Source of the DNA: Faecalicoccus sp.
GTDB taxonomy: Bacteria > Bacillota_I > Bacilli_A > Erysipelotrichales > Erysipelotrichaceae
Reading direction: 5' to 3'
Length of the DNA: 10,046 nt
NCBI GenBank assembly: GCA_017941505.1
Contig: JAGAWH010000147.1
Location: 1-10,046, forward strand
This document shows positions 1 to 6,479 of the stretch, one piece after another. Made by a program: the position numbers and the translations under genes. The notes under the pieces were generated by a model that was given only the letters and a program-made list of their open reading frames with translations, ran no database searches and was not told the DNA's origin. Position 1 is the first letter of the stretch. Each line of letters starts with the position of its first letter.

Positions 1-45
1 AATTTACTTTTATCCATAGAGAGTGTGTTAGTTCAATTAAGCTAA
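1..45 (+). CDS. possible C-terminal end of an upstream gene (partial)
   Basis: Reading from base 1 gives 14 codons (NLLLSIESVLVQLS) and then TAA at 43-45. A terminator hairpin starts 8 bases further on, which is the usual spacing after a real stop codon. The fragment is too short to identify. The alternative is that this is untranslated 3' sequence. Confidence 0.27.
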   Translation, partial: NLLLSIESVLVQLS

Positions 46-52
46 ACAACAT

Positions 53-79
53 TCCGCCCCAGTTAGTTGGGCGGATTTT
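53..79 (+). terminator. rho-independent terminator of the upstream gene
   Basis: A perfect 7-bp GC-rich stem (TCCGCCC at 53-59 with GGGCGGA at 69-75) has a 9-nt loop and is followed by TTTTA. It separates whatever lies upstream from the thioesterase gene. Confidence 0.8.
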
Positions 80-93
80 ATATACCGGTCATG

Positions 94-120
94 TTGTTTA
101 ACTTTATAAGGTATTATAAC
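94..120 (+). promoter_or_regulatory. weak candidate promoter for the thioesterase-fprA unit
   Basis: TTGTTT (94-99) lies 15 bp before TATAAC (115-120) in an AT-rich stretch between the upstream terminator and the ribosome binding site AGGGGGT (131-137). The spacing is shorter than the ideal 17 bp. A promoter is expected here because of the preceding terminator, but these exact hexamers are uncertain. Confidence 0.35.
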
Positions 121-141
121 ACAAATGAACAGGGGGTAAAG

Positions 142-507
142 ATGATGAAAAAGACGTATACATTCACAAAAACTGTCACAAAGAATGATTTGGCAGTACA
201 TGTAGGAAGCGGTTCACTGGATGTTCTTGCCACACCGGTGGTTGCTGCATGGATGGAAGAAGCAGCCTGCGCTTGTGTTGAATGCGAGCCGGGAAAGACA
301 AGTGTTGGCACTTTGTTGAATATCTCACATGATAAGGCATCACCATTAGGTGCTCAAATTCGTGTAGAGGCAAAATTGATGGAACACGAGGGAAGAAGAC
401 TTAGATTTGAAGTAGCCGCATATGAAGATTCGATCTGTGTTTCAAAGGGGACGCATGAAAGATTTATTGTTGATATTGAGCGGTTTATGAAAAAAATAAG
501 TAAATGA
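142..507 (+). CDS. FlK-like hotdog-fold acyl-CoA thioesterase
   Basis: This 121-residue cytoplasmic protein belongs to the hotdog thioesterases related to fluoroacetyl-CoA thioesterase FlK. Those enzymes use Thr, Glu and His to hydrolyse short acyl-CoAs. Counterparts are visible: Thr31 in LATP, Glu39 eight residues later (the same spacing as Thr42/Glu50 of FlK), and His63 in NISHDKASPLG. The C-terminal GTHERF segment is also typical of the family. The start was set at ATG 142, with ATG 145 immediately after, because AGGGGGT lies just upstream. The frame is open further 5' to a TTG at 67, but that would run through the preceding terminator. fprA follows after 27 bases and is probably co-transcribed. 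The substrate cannot be read from the sequence. Fluoroacetate detoxification is not implied, since most family members act on unknown acyl-CoAs. Confidence 0.85.
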   Translation: MMKKTYTFTKTVTKNDLAVHVGSGSLDVLATPVVAAWMEEAACACVECEPGKTSVGTLLNISHDKASPLGAQIRVEAKLMEHEGRRLRFEVAAYEDSICVSKGTHERFIVDIERFMKKISK

Positions 508-534
508 TGCTAAAATAAAGAACGGAGGAATAAT

Positions 535-1740
535 ATGTCAAATTATAGAAAAATTTCAAATGATATTTACTGGGTGGGGGCAAGCGATCGCCTGCGTGCC
601 TTATTTGAAAATATCCATCCTATCCCAAGAGGGGTATCGTATAACTCCTACCTGCTCAAGGATGAAAAAAATGTAGTATTTGATGCAGTGGATTGGTCTG
701 TATGCAGAACTTTTATCGAAAATGTGGAGGCGATTTTAGATGGGGATCCACTGAACTATATCGTAGTGAATCATATGGAACCGGATCATGGTGCATCTTT
801 GGAGGAGCTGCTGATCCGCTGGCCGGAAGCTCAGATTATCGCAAGTGCCAAGGCGATTCAAATGATGAAGCAGTTTGGCTTTCATGTGGAGGGCAAAACC
901 ATTGCCGTCAAAGAAAAAGATACTATGTGTTTTGGCAGACACACTGTAAGCTTTGTGATGGCTCCTATGGTGCATTGGCCGGAAGTTATGGTTACTTATG
1001 ATGAAACAGAAGGTATTCTCTTTTCTGCAGATGCCTTTGGCAGCTTTGGCGCATTAGATGGCGTGCTTTTCAATGATGAAGTTGATTTTGATAAGGATTG
1101 GCTGGAGGATGCCAGAAGGTATTACACCAATATTGTCGGAAAATACGGTCCTCAAGTGTTGAATTTATTAAAGAAAGCTTCCGCTCTTGATATCAAGATC
1201 ATTGCCCCGTTACATGGACCGGTATGGAGAAGTAATTTAGATTATCTGCTTTCAAAATACCAAATGTGGGCATCTTATACCCCGGAAGAAAAGGGAGTAT
1301 TGATTGTCTATGCATCGATGTATGGAAATACCGAACAGGCAGCCCAGATTCTTGCCTCCAAGCTTACCGCAAACGGTGTAAAAAAGGTTGCGGTATATGA
1401 TGTATCAAAGACGCATGTATCCTATTTAGTTTCGGAAGCATTTAAATATTCCCATATCGTATTTGCCTCGGTAACCTATAATCTGGAGATTTATCCGGTA
1501 ATGCTGGATTTCATGATGCATTTAAAAATGCTCAACTTAAATAAGCGTACCGGTGCCATCGTATATAACGGCATATGGGCACCGGCTGCCGGTAAGGCAA
1601 TGCGTGAATTCTTGACAACTTCTTTAAAGAATTGGACCGTCCTTGATAAAGAGGTAAAGATTACCAGCGCTTTGGATGATGTTTCCAACATTCAGATCAA
1701 AGAGCTCGCAAAGGCAATTGCCGAGGATGTAAATCAATAA
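535..1740 (+). CDS. fprA: F-type flavodiiron protein (O2/NO reductase)
   Basis: The protein has 401 residues, the normal length of a class A flavodiiron protein. The N-terminal metallo-beta-lactamase-like domain (about 1-250) carries the whole diiron ligand set: H80-x-E82-x-D84-H85 in NHMEPDHG, H147, D166 and H227. The C-terminal flavodoxin-like domain (about 254-400) has the FMN phosphate loop ASMYGNT at 260-266. Such cytoplasmic enzymes reduce O2 to water and/or NO to N2O and protect anaerobes. There is no fused rubredoxin or NADH oxidoreductase domain, so a separate electron donor is needed and none is encoded in this window. The start is ATG 535 with GGAGG at 524-528. The gene follows the FlK-like gene by 27 bases with no terminator between them. 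The preference for O2 or NO cannot be told from sequence alone. Confidence 0.95.
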   Translation: MSNYRKISNDIYWVGASDRLRALFENIHPIPRGVSYNSYLLKDEKNVVFDAVDWSVCRTFIENVEAILDGDPLNYIVVNHMEPDHGASLEELLIRWPEAQIIASAKAIQMMKQFGFHVEGKTIAVKEKDTMCFGRHTVSFVMAPMVHWPEVMVTYDETEGILFSADAFGSFGALDGVLFNDEVDFDKDWLEDARRYYTNIVGKYGPQVLNLLKKASALDIKIIAPLHGPVWRSNLDYLLSKYQMWASYTPEEKGVLIVYASMYGNTEQAAQILASKLTANGVKKVAVYDVSKTHVSYLVSEAFKYSHIVFASVTYNLEIYPVMLDFMMHLKMLNLNKRTGAIVYNGIWAPAAGKAMREFLTTSLKNWTVLDKEVKITSALDDVSNIQIKELAKAIAEDVNQ

Positions 1741-1746
1741 AAAAGA

Positions 1747-1777
1747 GCCTGACTTTTAAAAGTCAGGCCTAATTTTT
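1747..1777. terminator. bidirectional terminator between fprA and the vanZ-like gene
   Basis: GCCTGACTTTT (1747-1757) is perfectly self-complementary with AAAAGTCAGGC (1758-1768). On the plus strand the stem is followed by CTAATTTTTTT and serves fprA. On the minus strand it is followed by TCTTTTTTATTG and serves the VanZ-like gene. The minus-strand stop codon TAA (1758-1756) lies at the centre of the palindrome, so half of the stem is coding sequence. Confidence 0.88.
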
Positions 1778-2169
1778 TTAATGAGTGTTGTGATGAGATA
1801 TCCAAACAGGATACCGGTTGTATCTAATAGAATATCACGAATTTCACCGGATCTTCCATCCACAAAGGTTTGATGATATTCATCGAGAGATGCCCACAGG
1901 ATTGCCAGCACTATTCCGATTATCGCATAATGTTTAAAACCATATGCCTTGAACATTTGAATATAGCTGATGGATAAAAGCGTATAAATCGTAAAATGAG
2001 CAGCCTTACGGATAAAGTGCTGAGAGAGATGAATATGGAAATATTCCAAAATCATAAGGATAAATCCGCTTTTTTCACTGGAGTCCGGAGCACTGTCCTG
2101 AGAGAACATAAATATTAATAGTGTGATGGATAATGCAGCCACCGTCCAGAATAGTTTTCGCTTTGTCAT
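1756..2169 (-). CDS. VanZ-family membrane protein
   Basis: This 137-residue integral membrane protein shows the VanZ-family pattern. It has an N-terminal helix (about 7-22) ending in FSQDSAPDSSEKS, then RKAAHF at 54-59, a helix around 82-95, the signature DEYHQTFVDGRSGEIRD at 96-112, and a last helix with DTTGILFGY. VanZ of enterococci raises teicoplanin resistance, but most chromosomal homologues are uncharacterised, so resistance should not be assumed. The ATG at 2169 overlaps the stop of the upstream HAD gene (ATGA) and has no clear Shine-Dalgarno of its own. This suggests translation by coupling to the HAD gene. The last codons (RPDF, stop) form one arm of the shared terminator. Confidence 0.9.
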   Translation of the reverse strand: MTKRKLFWTVAALSITLLIFMFSQDSAPDSSEKSGFILMILEYFHIHLSQHFIRKAAHFTIYTLLSISYIQMFKAYGFKHYAIIGIVLAILWASLDEYHQTFVDGRSGEIRDILLDTTGILFGYLITTLIKKIRPDF

Positions 2170-2666
2170 GCCAGTTTCAACAGGAAGCGGGCCTGATTGT
2201 AGTTATTTTGATCAAAATGATCATAAGTTCTTATAAAGTGGGAACCAAAAGCTTTGGAAAGATTGAAATCATCAATGATCAGATACTTGTCGATATTATG
2301 CTCACGAACAAACTGTTTGATGACCTCTGAGCGGCTGGCACCGATTTTGGTGTTACCCAGATAAGCTCCCTTCATACCTAGAATTTCAAACATGGCTTCA
2401 ATTTCTTCACGTGTATAATACAGCCTCCAGGAACTGGTAAGAACGATTCTGGCATCAAACTCTTCAACCAGATCTCTCATATATTGACAGCTGTCCTGAT
2501 CAAATCCAAAGCAGATCTGATTGGTAAAATATATGTTTAAACTTTTTATTGTGTCATTTTTCAGGTCTCTTGCCAGCTTATTATTGAGATCAAAATCAAA
2601 TTCATAATCTGGTACATGATGCGACTGTAAAACACCATCTATGTCTAAAAAAAGAACTGGATTCAT
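2166..2666 (-). CDS. small HAD-fold phosphatase, type found with RNA-repair enzymes
   Basis: The protein has 166 residues and all the HAD landmarks. Motif I is LFLDIDGVL with D8 (nucleophile) and D10. Motif II is VLTSSWR with T77/S78. A basic region around R112-K117 takes the motif III position. Motif IV is LIIDDF with D132 and D133. The DxDGVL plus TSSWR arrangement without a separate large cap resembles the HAD domain associated with 'Swiss Army Knife' RNA-repair proteins. That family assignment is from memory and the true substrate is unknown. The start is ATG 2666 with AGAGGTGA (complement of 2671-2678) upstream. The gene is followed by the VanZ-like gene with a 4-nt overlap. It is read from its own promoter, divergent to rapZ. 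No ligase or kinase partner is encoded here. Confidence 0.8.
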   Translation of the reverse strand: MNPVLFLDIDGVLQSHHVPDYEFDFDLNNKLARDLKNDTIKSLNIYFTNQICFGFDQDSCQYMRDLVEEFDARIVLTSSWRLYYTREEIEAMFEILGMKGAYLGNTKIGASRSEVIKQFVREHNIDKYLIIDDFNLSKAFGSHFIRTYDHFDQNNYNQARFLLKLA

Positions 2667-2684
2667 GAACTCACCTCTTTGTTT

Positions 2685-2713
2685 ATTCTACTCAGTTTGC
2701 CTTTCTTGTGCAA
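2685..2713 (-). promoter_or_regulatory. promoter of the HAD/vanZ-like unit
   Basis: On the minus strand TTGCAC (2713-2708) lies 17 bp before TAGAAT (2690-2685), a good sigma-A match. Its -35 box shares bases 2708-2711 with the -35 box of the opposite promoter. Confidence 0.62.
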
Positions 2714-2734
2714 TTGTTTTGGCAATGATATAAT
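2706..2734 (+). promoter_or_regulatory. promoter of the rapZ operon, extended -10
   Basis: TTGTGC (2706-2711), a 17-bp spacer and a perfect TATAAT (2729-2734), with TG one base before the -10 (TGA at 2726-2728). The predicted start near 2741 leaves a leader of roughly 70 nt before rapZ. This is the strongest promoter visible in the window. Confidence 0.8.
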
Positions 2735-2809
2735 CAATTCTAAAGTACTGTTATGATTTTTTTTATTAAAAAAGCCGTTTCGGTCTAATATGAAAGGAAG
2801 TGGACTGCT

Positions 2810-3667
2810 ATGAATCAGCACATCGTAATTGTGACAGGTATGTCCGGAGCCGGAAAATCAAGCGCAATGAATGCGCTGGAGGATTTAGGCTATTACTGTA
2901 TTGATAATTTTCCCAGCAAGCTTTTGCCCCAGTTAGAGGAATTGCTGGAAAGAGAATCCAGTTATCAATATGTGGCTTTATCGGTTAGTGCGATTGATTA
3001 TACACAATTTATCAATTTCTTCTCCAGTACCCGCTTCAGTCTGCAGATTGTATTTCTGGATTGTTCGGATGAACAGCTCTTGTTGAGATATCGTTTTACC
3101 CGCCGTCATCATCCGATGATTGTGAACGGTCATGCGACAACACTGGAAGAAGCCATTGAGGTCGAACGCGATCTTTTCAACAATATCAGCGAGAATTCCG
3201 ATAATACCATTCATATTGATACAACGATGTTGTCTAACGATCAGCTGGCAAAGCGAATCCGCAATCGCTTTAAAACGCAGGAAAAGAGTGAATTCACGAT
3301 TACCTTCCAGTCTTTTGGATTTAAACATGGTGTTCCTATGGATGCGGATATTGTCATTGATGTACGCTTTCTGCCTAACCCTTTCTATGATCCGACACTA
3401 CGGGATAAAACAGGAAACAATCCGGAAGTCTATAACTATGTAATGGAAAAACCGGAAACCCAGGATTTTATTGTCCGCTTACGCAATTATCTGGATTTTG
3501 TCTTTAAATCCTATGATTCGCAGAATAAATCGCATACTATTGTTGCCGTCGGATGTACCGGTGGTCAGCATCGCTCTGTTTCTATCTGTAACTGGCTGTA
3601 TGATCTATATAAGCCAACGTATCGCTGTTTCAAATCACATCGAGATATAGGGGTGGATGAAGTATGA
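2810..3667 (+). CDS. rapZ: RapZ/YvcJ-family P-loop nucleotide-binding protein
   Basis: The 285-residue length is standard for the family. The N-terminal kinase-like domain has the Walker A loop GMSGAGKSS (10-18), followed by LGYYCIDNFP and the FLDCSDEQLLLRYRFTRRHHP segment. The C-terminal domain has DVRFLPNP, a YDPTLRDKTG segment and the hallmark GCTGGQHRSV (about 248-257). In E. coli, RapZ is an RNA-binding adaptor and GlcN6P sensor that controls glmS through small RNAs. In Bacillus, YvcJ hydrolyses nucleotides and its role is less clear. The start is ATG 2810 with AGGAAG at 2795-2800. The gene heads the operon, and its stop overlaps the yvcK start by 4 nt (ATGA), as in many Firmicutes. Confidence 0.96.
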   Translation: MNQHIVIVTGMSGAGKSSAMNALEDLGYYCIDNFPSKLLPQLEELLERESSYQYVALSVSAIDYTQFINFFSSTRFSLQIVFLDCSDEQLLLRYRFTRRHHPMIVNGHATTLEEAIEVERDLFNNISENSDNTIHIDTTMLSNDQLAKRIRNRFKTQEKSEFTITFQSFGFKHGVPMDADIVIDVRFLPNPFYDPTLRDKTGNNPEVYNYVMEKPETQDFIVRLRNYLDFVFKSYDSQNKSHTIVAVGCTGGQHRSVSICNWLYDLYKPTYRCFKSHRDIGVDEV

Positions 3668-4611
3668 AAAACGTTGTAGTAATCGGGGGAGGTACCGGCC
3701 TTTCCAGTATGTTGTCGGGAATGAAAAAGTTAAAAGATGTCAATATCACTGCCGTGGTTACGGTAGCTGATGATGGAGGAAGTACCGGACGAATTCGTGA
3801 TATTTATAATATACCCGCTGTAGGAGATATTCGTCATGTCCTTTGTGCTATGGCTCAGGATGATGATGATCATCTTTTCTCCGATTTAATGAATTACCGC
3901 TTTGAAGGCAGTGAAGATATCGGCGGTCACAATCTGGGAAATTTGATTTTTCTGGCATTAATGAATACCACAGGCTCATTTATCGGTGCCATTCGTGCCA
4001 TTTCCCGCGTATTAAAGGTGGATGGTAAAATTGTTCCCAGTACCTTAGATGTCGTTACGCTGTATGCGATGATGGAAGACGGTACGTTGGTTCGCGGGGA
4101 ATCCAATATTCCTGAAGTGAATAACTCCATTGATCATGTCTTTTACCAGCAGAATGTAACACCTTATCAGCCTGCTGTAGATGCGATCAAAAACGCCGAT
4201 TTGATTCTTTATGGAATCGGTTCTTTGTATACATCCATCATGCCGAATTTGATTATTAAAGAAATATCACAGGCGATTAAAGAGAATAGCTGCCCGCACA
4301 TTTATTTCTGCAATGCGATGAGCCAGCCGGGTGAAACCGATGGATACAGTGTGGAAGATCATGTCAGCGCGATCGAAAAACATTCTTTTGATAATGCGGT
4401 AGATATGGTAGTTGTAAATGAGTCATATATTCCTAAAAGCATTTTAGAGCGTTATGCGAAAATGGGCTCTGTTCCGATCAAGCTTTCTAAGGATTCCCAT
4501 CCTTATGAAGTTTGGAAGCGCTCATTAATATATTTTGATCAAAACGGCAGGGTACGTCATGACCCGGATGCCGTAAAAGTAACTGTAGAGGAAATTCTAA
4601 GTAAGATTTAA
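3664..4611 (+). CDS. yvcK: YvcK-family gluconeogenesis factor (CofD-like fold)
   Basis: The 315-residue cytoplasmic protein begins with the nucleotide-binding motif IGGGTGLSS (7-15) and then has VADDGGSTGR (34-43) and GDIRHVL, all diagnostic of the YvcK/CofD superfamily. IGGHNLGNL and the NAMSQPGETDGYSVEDH region follow. In Bacillus subtilis YvcK binds UDP-GlcNAc and is needed for growth on gluconeogenic carbon sources and for normal cell-wall synthesis. A role in coordinating carbon flow with the envelope is inferred here from homology. Its ATG overlaps the rapZ stop, with a GGGGTGG ribosome site at about 3650-3656, so translation is probably coupled. whiA follows after 12 bases. Confidence 0.96.
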   Translation: MKNVVVIGGGTGLSSMLSGMKKLKDVNITAVVTVADDGGSTGRIRDIYNIPAVGDIRHVLCAMAQDDDDHLFSDLMNYRFEGSEDIGGHNLGNLIFLALMNTTGSFIGAIRAISRVLKVDGKIVPSTLDVVTLYAMMEDGTLVRGESNIPEVNNSIDHVFYQQNVTPYQPAVDAIKNADLILYGIGSLYTSIMPNLIIKEISQAIKENSCPHIYFCNAMSQPGETDGYSVEDHVSAIEKHSFDNAVDMVVVNESYIPKSILERYAKMGSVPIKLSKDSHPYEVWKRSLIYFDQNGRVRHDPDAVKVTVEEILSKI

Positions 4612-4623
4612 GGAGGGCAGCTT

Positions 4624-5568
4624 GTGTCGTTTACTGGTGATGTAAAAACGCAAATATGTCAGGAATCGCTGGATACGTATACATCAAAGGCACAGCTTTG
4701 TGCCCTTTTTCAAATGCGCGCATCCCTGCATATGACATTTCAGGGAATGCATATTTCCTATCAGAGTGAGAATGCAGCCATCGCAAAACATATTTATAAA
4801 TTGTTAAAAAAGACATATGGTGTGGATCCGCAGCTTTCGGTCATCAAAAAAATGAAATTAAAGAAAAATAATGTTTACCGTATTCAGATTCATGAAAGAT
4901 GCACGGAAATCCTAGAGGATTTGGAGATATTAACCGATACCGGCCTGCATTATTCTCCTTCCAGAAAGTGGATCCGCTCGGACAAGAATGCCAGAGCGTA
5001 CCTGCAGGGATGTTTTTTAGCAGGAGGTTCGGTCAACGATCCCAAGACTGCTAATTATCATTTGGAGATATCCTGTGTTGAAGAAAATCTTGCCAAAGCC
5101 ATACAGAAGCTGATGGTGCGCTATTATCTGCCGGCTAAGATTGTGAAGCGGAAGAACAATTATATTGTATATTTAAAAGCAGGGGATAAGATTGCGGATT
5201 TTCTAAGGTTATGCAACGCATCCCAGGCTCTCTTTGAATTTGAGGATAACCGTATCCAGAGAGATTTTTTCAATCAGATCACAAGACTGGATAATTGCGA
5301 ACTGGCCAATGAGGTAAAAACGCAGAAGGCAGCAGCGAAGCAGTTAGAATACATCCGAATCATCGAAGAAAATGAAAGTCAAATTCGACTTACGGATAAG
5401 ATTCGGCACGTCATGGAGATGCGTAAAAAGTTTCCTATGGCAAATATGAATGAATTATGCGATGAATGTTATAAAGAATATGGTGAAGTTATCACAAAAT
5501 CGGGCATGAAGCACCGTTTGAATAAAATCAAGGAGCTGGCTGAACCATTTATGGAGGAAAAGGTATGA
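4624..5568 (+). CDS. whiA: WhiA DNA-binding protein (sporulation/cell-division family)
   Basis: The 314-residue protein has the usual WhiA build. The N-terminal half resembles a LAGLIDADG homing endonuclease, with a degenerate motif GCFLAGGSVNDPK at about 130-142 lacking a normal catalytic GDG, so no nuclease activity is expected. The C-terminal helix-turn-helix domain (about 258-306) covers KIRHVMEMRKKFP through KHRLNKIKELAEP. WhiA is a transcription factor in Streptomyces sporulation. In Bacillus it binds DNA and affects division and chromosome segregation. The start is GTG 4624. AGGAGGG at 4611-4617 is an ideal ribosome site 6 nt away, and its first A is the last base of the yvcK stop. A whiA-lipoprotein overlap of 4 nt follows. 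In B. subtilis the next gene is crh, but that position here holds a lipoprotein gene. Confidence 0.95.
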   Translation: MSFTGDVKTQICQESLDTYTSKAQLCALFQMRASLHMTFQGMHISYQSENAAIAKHIYKLLKKTYGVDPQLSVIKKMKLKKNNVYRIQIHERCTEILEDLEILTDTGLHYSPSRKWIRSDKNARAYLQGCFLAGGSVNDPKTANYHLEISCVEENLAKAIQKLMVRYYLPAKIVKRKNNYIVYLKAGDKIADFLRLCNASQALFEFEDNRIQRDFFNQITRLDNCELANEVKTQKAAAKQLEYIRIIEENESQIRLTDKIRHVMEMRKKFPMANMNELCDECYKEYGEVITKSGMKHRLNKIKELAEPFMEEKV

Positions 5569-6095
5569 AAAAACGCTTATTAGCTTTCATATGTTTAGTT
5601 TTAATGGTAAGCGGATGTGCATCCATCCGGCTTCAAAAACAGACCTTTACGATTGAACTCGGACAGGATGTATATGCCAATCCATCTTTATATATAAAAA
5701 ATCCTGATAATTATGATTTATCGAAAATGAAGGTTGTTGCCTTATCAACCGGAATTGTAAAAAAAGATAATCGATTTATCACGAAAAATATGGATTATAT
5801 CGTTGTAGGTGAATATGATTTTAAAATTGTTTCCGGTAATAATGATATTCCTTTTAAGATTAAGATCAAGGATACCAAGCCGCCCGTTGTTTTATCATCC
5901 ATTTCCGAGCTGACCATTGCTCCGGGAGAACAGATTCCATGGAGCGAGTATTTTCCGGCTACGGATTTATCCGGTGTTTCTTATGAAATTACCGGCCTTG
6001 ACTACAACAATCGGGGAGAGTACGACTGCATTCTAAACATCAGTGACCGCTTTGGAAATACCACGCAAAAGCCGGTTAAAATCATTGTTGGTTAA
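5565..6095 (+). CDS. putative lipoprotein with tandem bacterial Ig-like domains
   Basis: The 176-residue protein starts with a classic lipoprotein signal: MKKR, a hydrophobic stretch (5-15) and the lipobox VSGC with the lipidated Cys at 18. The mature part would be anchored on the outer face of the membrane. Two beta-rich segments follow, about 25-105 and 106-176. The second begins DTKPPVV and ends near GEYDCILNISDRFGNTT, the pattern of DUF5011/HYR-like bacterial immunoglobulin folds that often bind or space cell-surface proteins. I do not recognise a specific family. The ATG overlaps the whiA stop by 4 nt, and GGAGG (5553-5557) lies within the end of whiA, so production should follow whiA. 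There is no hairpin after it, so the next unit may also receive read-through. Confidence 0.82.
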   Translation: MKKRLLAFICLVLMVSGCASIRLQKQTFTIELGQDVYANPSLYIKNPDNYDLSKMKVVALSTGIVKKDNRFITKNMDYIVVGEYDFKIVSGNNDIPFKIKIKDTKPPVVLSSISELTIAPGEQIPWSEYFPATDLSGVSYEITGLDYNNRGEYDCILNISDRFGNTTQKPVKIIVG

Positions 6096-6115
6096 TTAAT
6101 AATTTTGTGTATAAT
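6088..6115 (+). promoter_or_regulatory. promoter of the EetA-like gene, possibly giving leaderless mRNA
   Basis: A perfect TATAAT at 6110-6115 has TTGGTT at 6088-6093, 16 bp upstream and overlapping the stop of the lipoprotein gene. TTGTTG at 6085-6090, 19 bp away, is the alternative -35. Transcription would start about 6121-6123, at or just before the ATG at 6123. Confidence 0.6.
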
Positions 6116-6122
6116 TCTTTAT

Positions 6123-6479
6123 ATGACCAAAGCAGATAAAATCCTGATCGTATTTTTAATGGTTACCGCCGTTTTTCTTTTTATTCCCATTTGGAAGGGA
6201 CGTCCCGCATCGGATGTGGCATCGGTTTATGTTAAGGAACAGAAAGTACTTCAAATTGATCTGTCCCATGATGACAAATATGTCGTAGAGGGAACATTGG
6301 GTGAGGTTCATATTGAAGTAAAAGATCATAAGATCCGGGTCACACAGGAAAACAGCCCGCATCATTATTGTTCTAAACAGGGATTTGTATCCACCAGTTC
6401 TGAGCCGATCGTCTGTCTTCCTAATGAAACGGTAGTAAGAATTGAAGGAAAAGATGAACAGGATACGATGATTCAATGA
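6123..6479 (+). CDS. NusG-domain-II (DUF1312) membrane-anchored protein, EetA-like
   Basis: The 118-residue protein has a short positive N-terminus, one membrane helix (about 7-24) and an extracytoplasmic beta domain of the NusG domain II type. Its conserved end contains SPHHYCSKQGF (79-89) and IVCLPNETVVRIEG (97-110), with a Cys pair at 84 and 99 that could form a disulfide. In Listeria and lactobacilli a protein of this type, EetA, belongs to the flavin-based extracellular electron transfer locus beside EetB. The exact job of EetA is not established. I chose ATG 6123. A TTG at 6105 is in frame, but it lies within the promoter and has no ribosome site. No Shine-Dalgarno precedes 6123 either, which fits a leaderless transcript. 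The stop overlaps the next ATG by 4 nt. Confidence 0.85.
   Translation: MTKADKILIVFLMVTAVFLFIPIWKGRPASDVASVYVKEQKVLQIDLSHDDKYVVEGTLGEVHIEVKDHKIRVTQENSPHHYCSKQGFVSTSSEPIVCLPNETVVRIEGKDEQDTMIQ

Noticed and set aside
94..124. TTGT...ACAA arms before the thioesterase-fprA unit as a Rex site
   Set aside because: The arms span 31 bp instead of 18 and the inner bases do not match the consensus.
67..141. Longer N-terminus for the FlK-like gene from a TTG at 67
   Set aside because: It begins inside the loop of the upstream terminator and runs through the promoter region. A good ribosome site (131-137) precedes ATG 142.
736..975. Minus-strand open frames inside fprA, rapZ, asnS and other genes
   Set aside because: They lie wholly within genes with clear family motifs, lack ribosome sites and have no recognisable protein features.
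5000..5060. LAGLIDADG-like motif in whiA read as a homing endonuclease or intein
   Set aside because: The motif is degenerate (AGGS) and sits in a full-length WhiA with its C-terminal helix-turn-helix. This relic domain is normal for the family.
6085..6102. Possible Rex box upstream of the EetA-like gene (TTGTTGGTTAATTAATAA)
   Set aside because: Only about 11 of 18 positions match, mostly A and T, and the right half lacks the CACAA core. This is expected by chance in AT-rich DNA.
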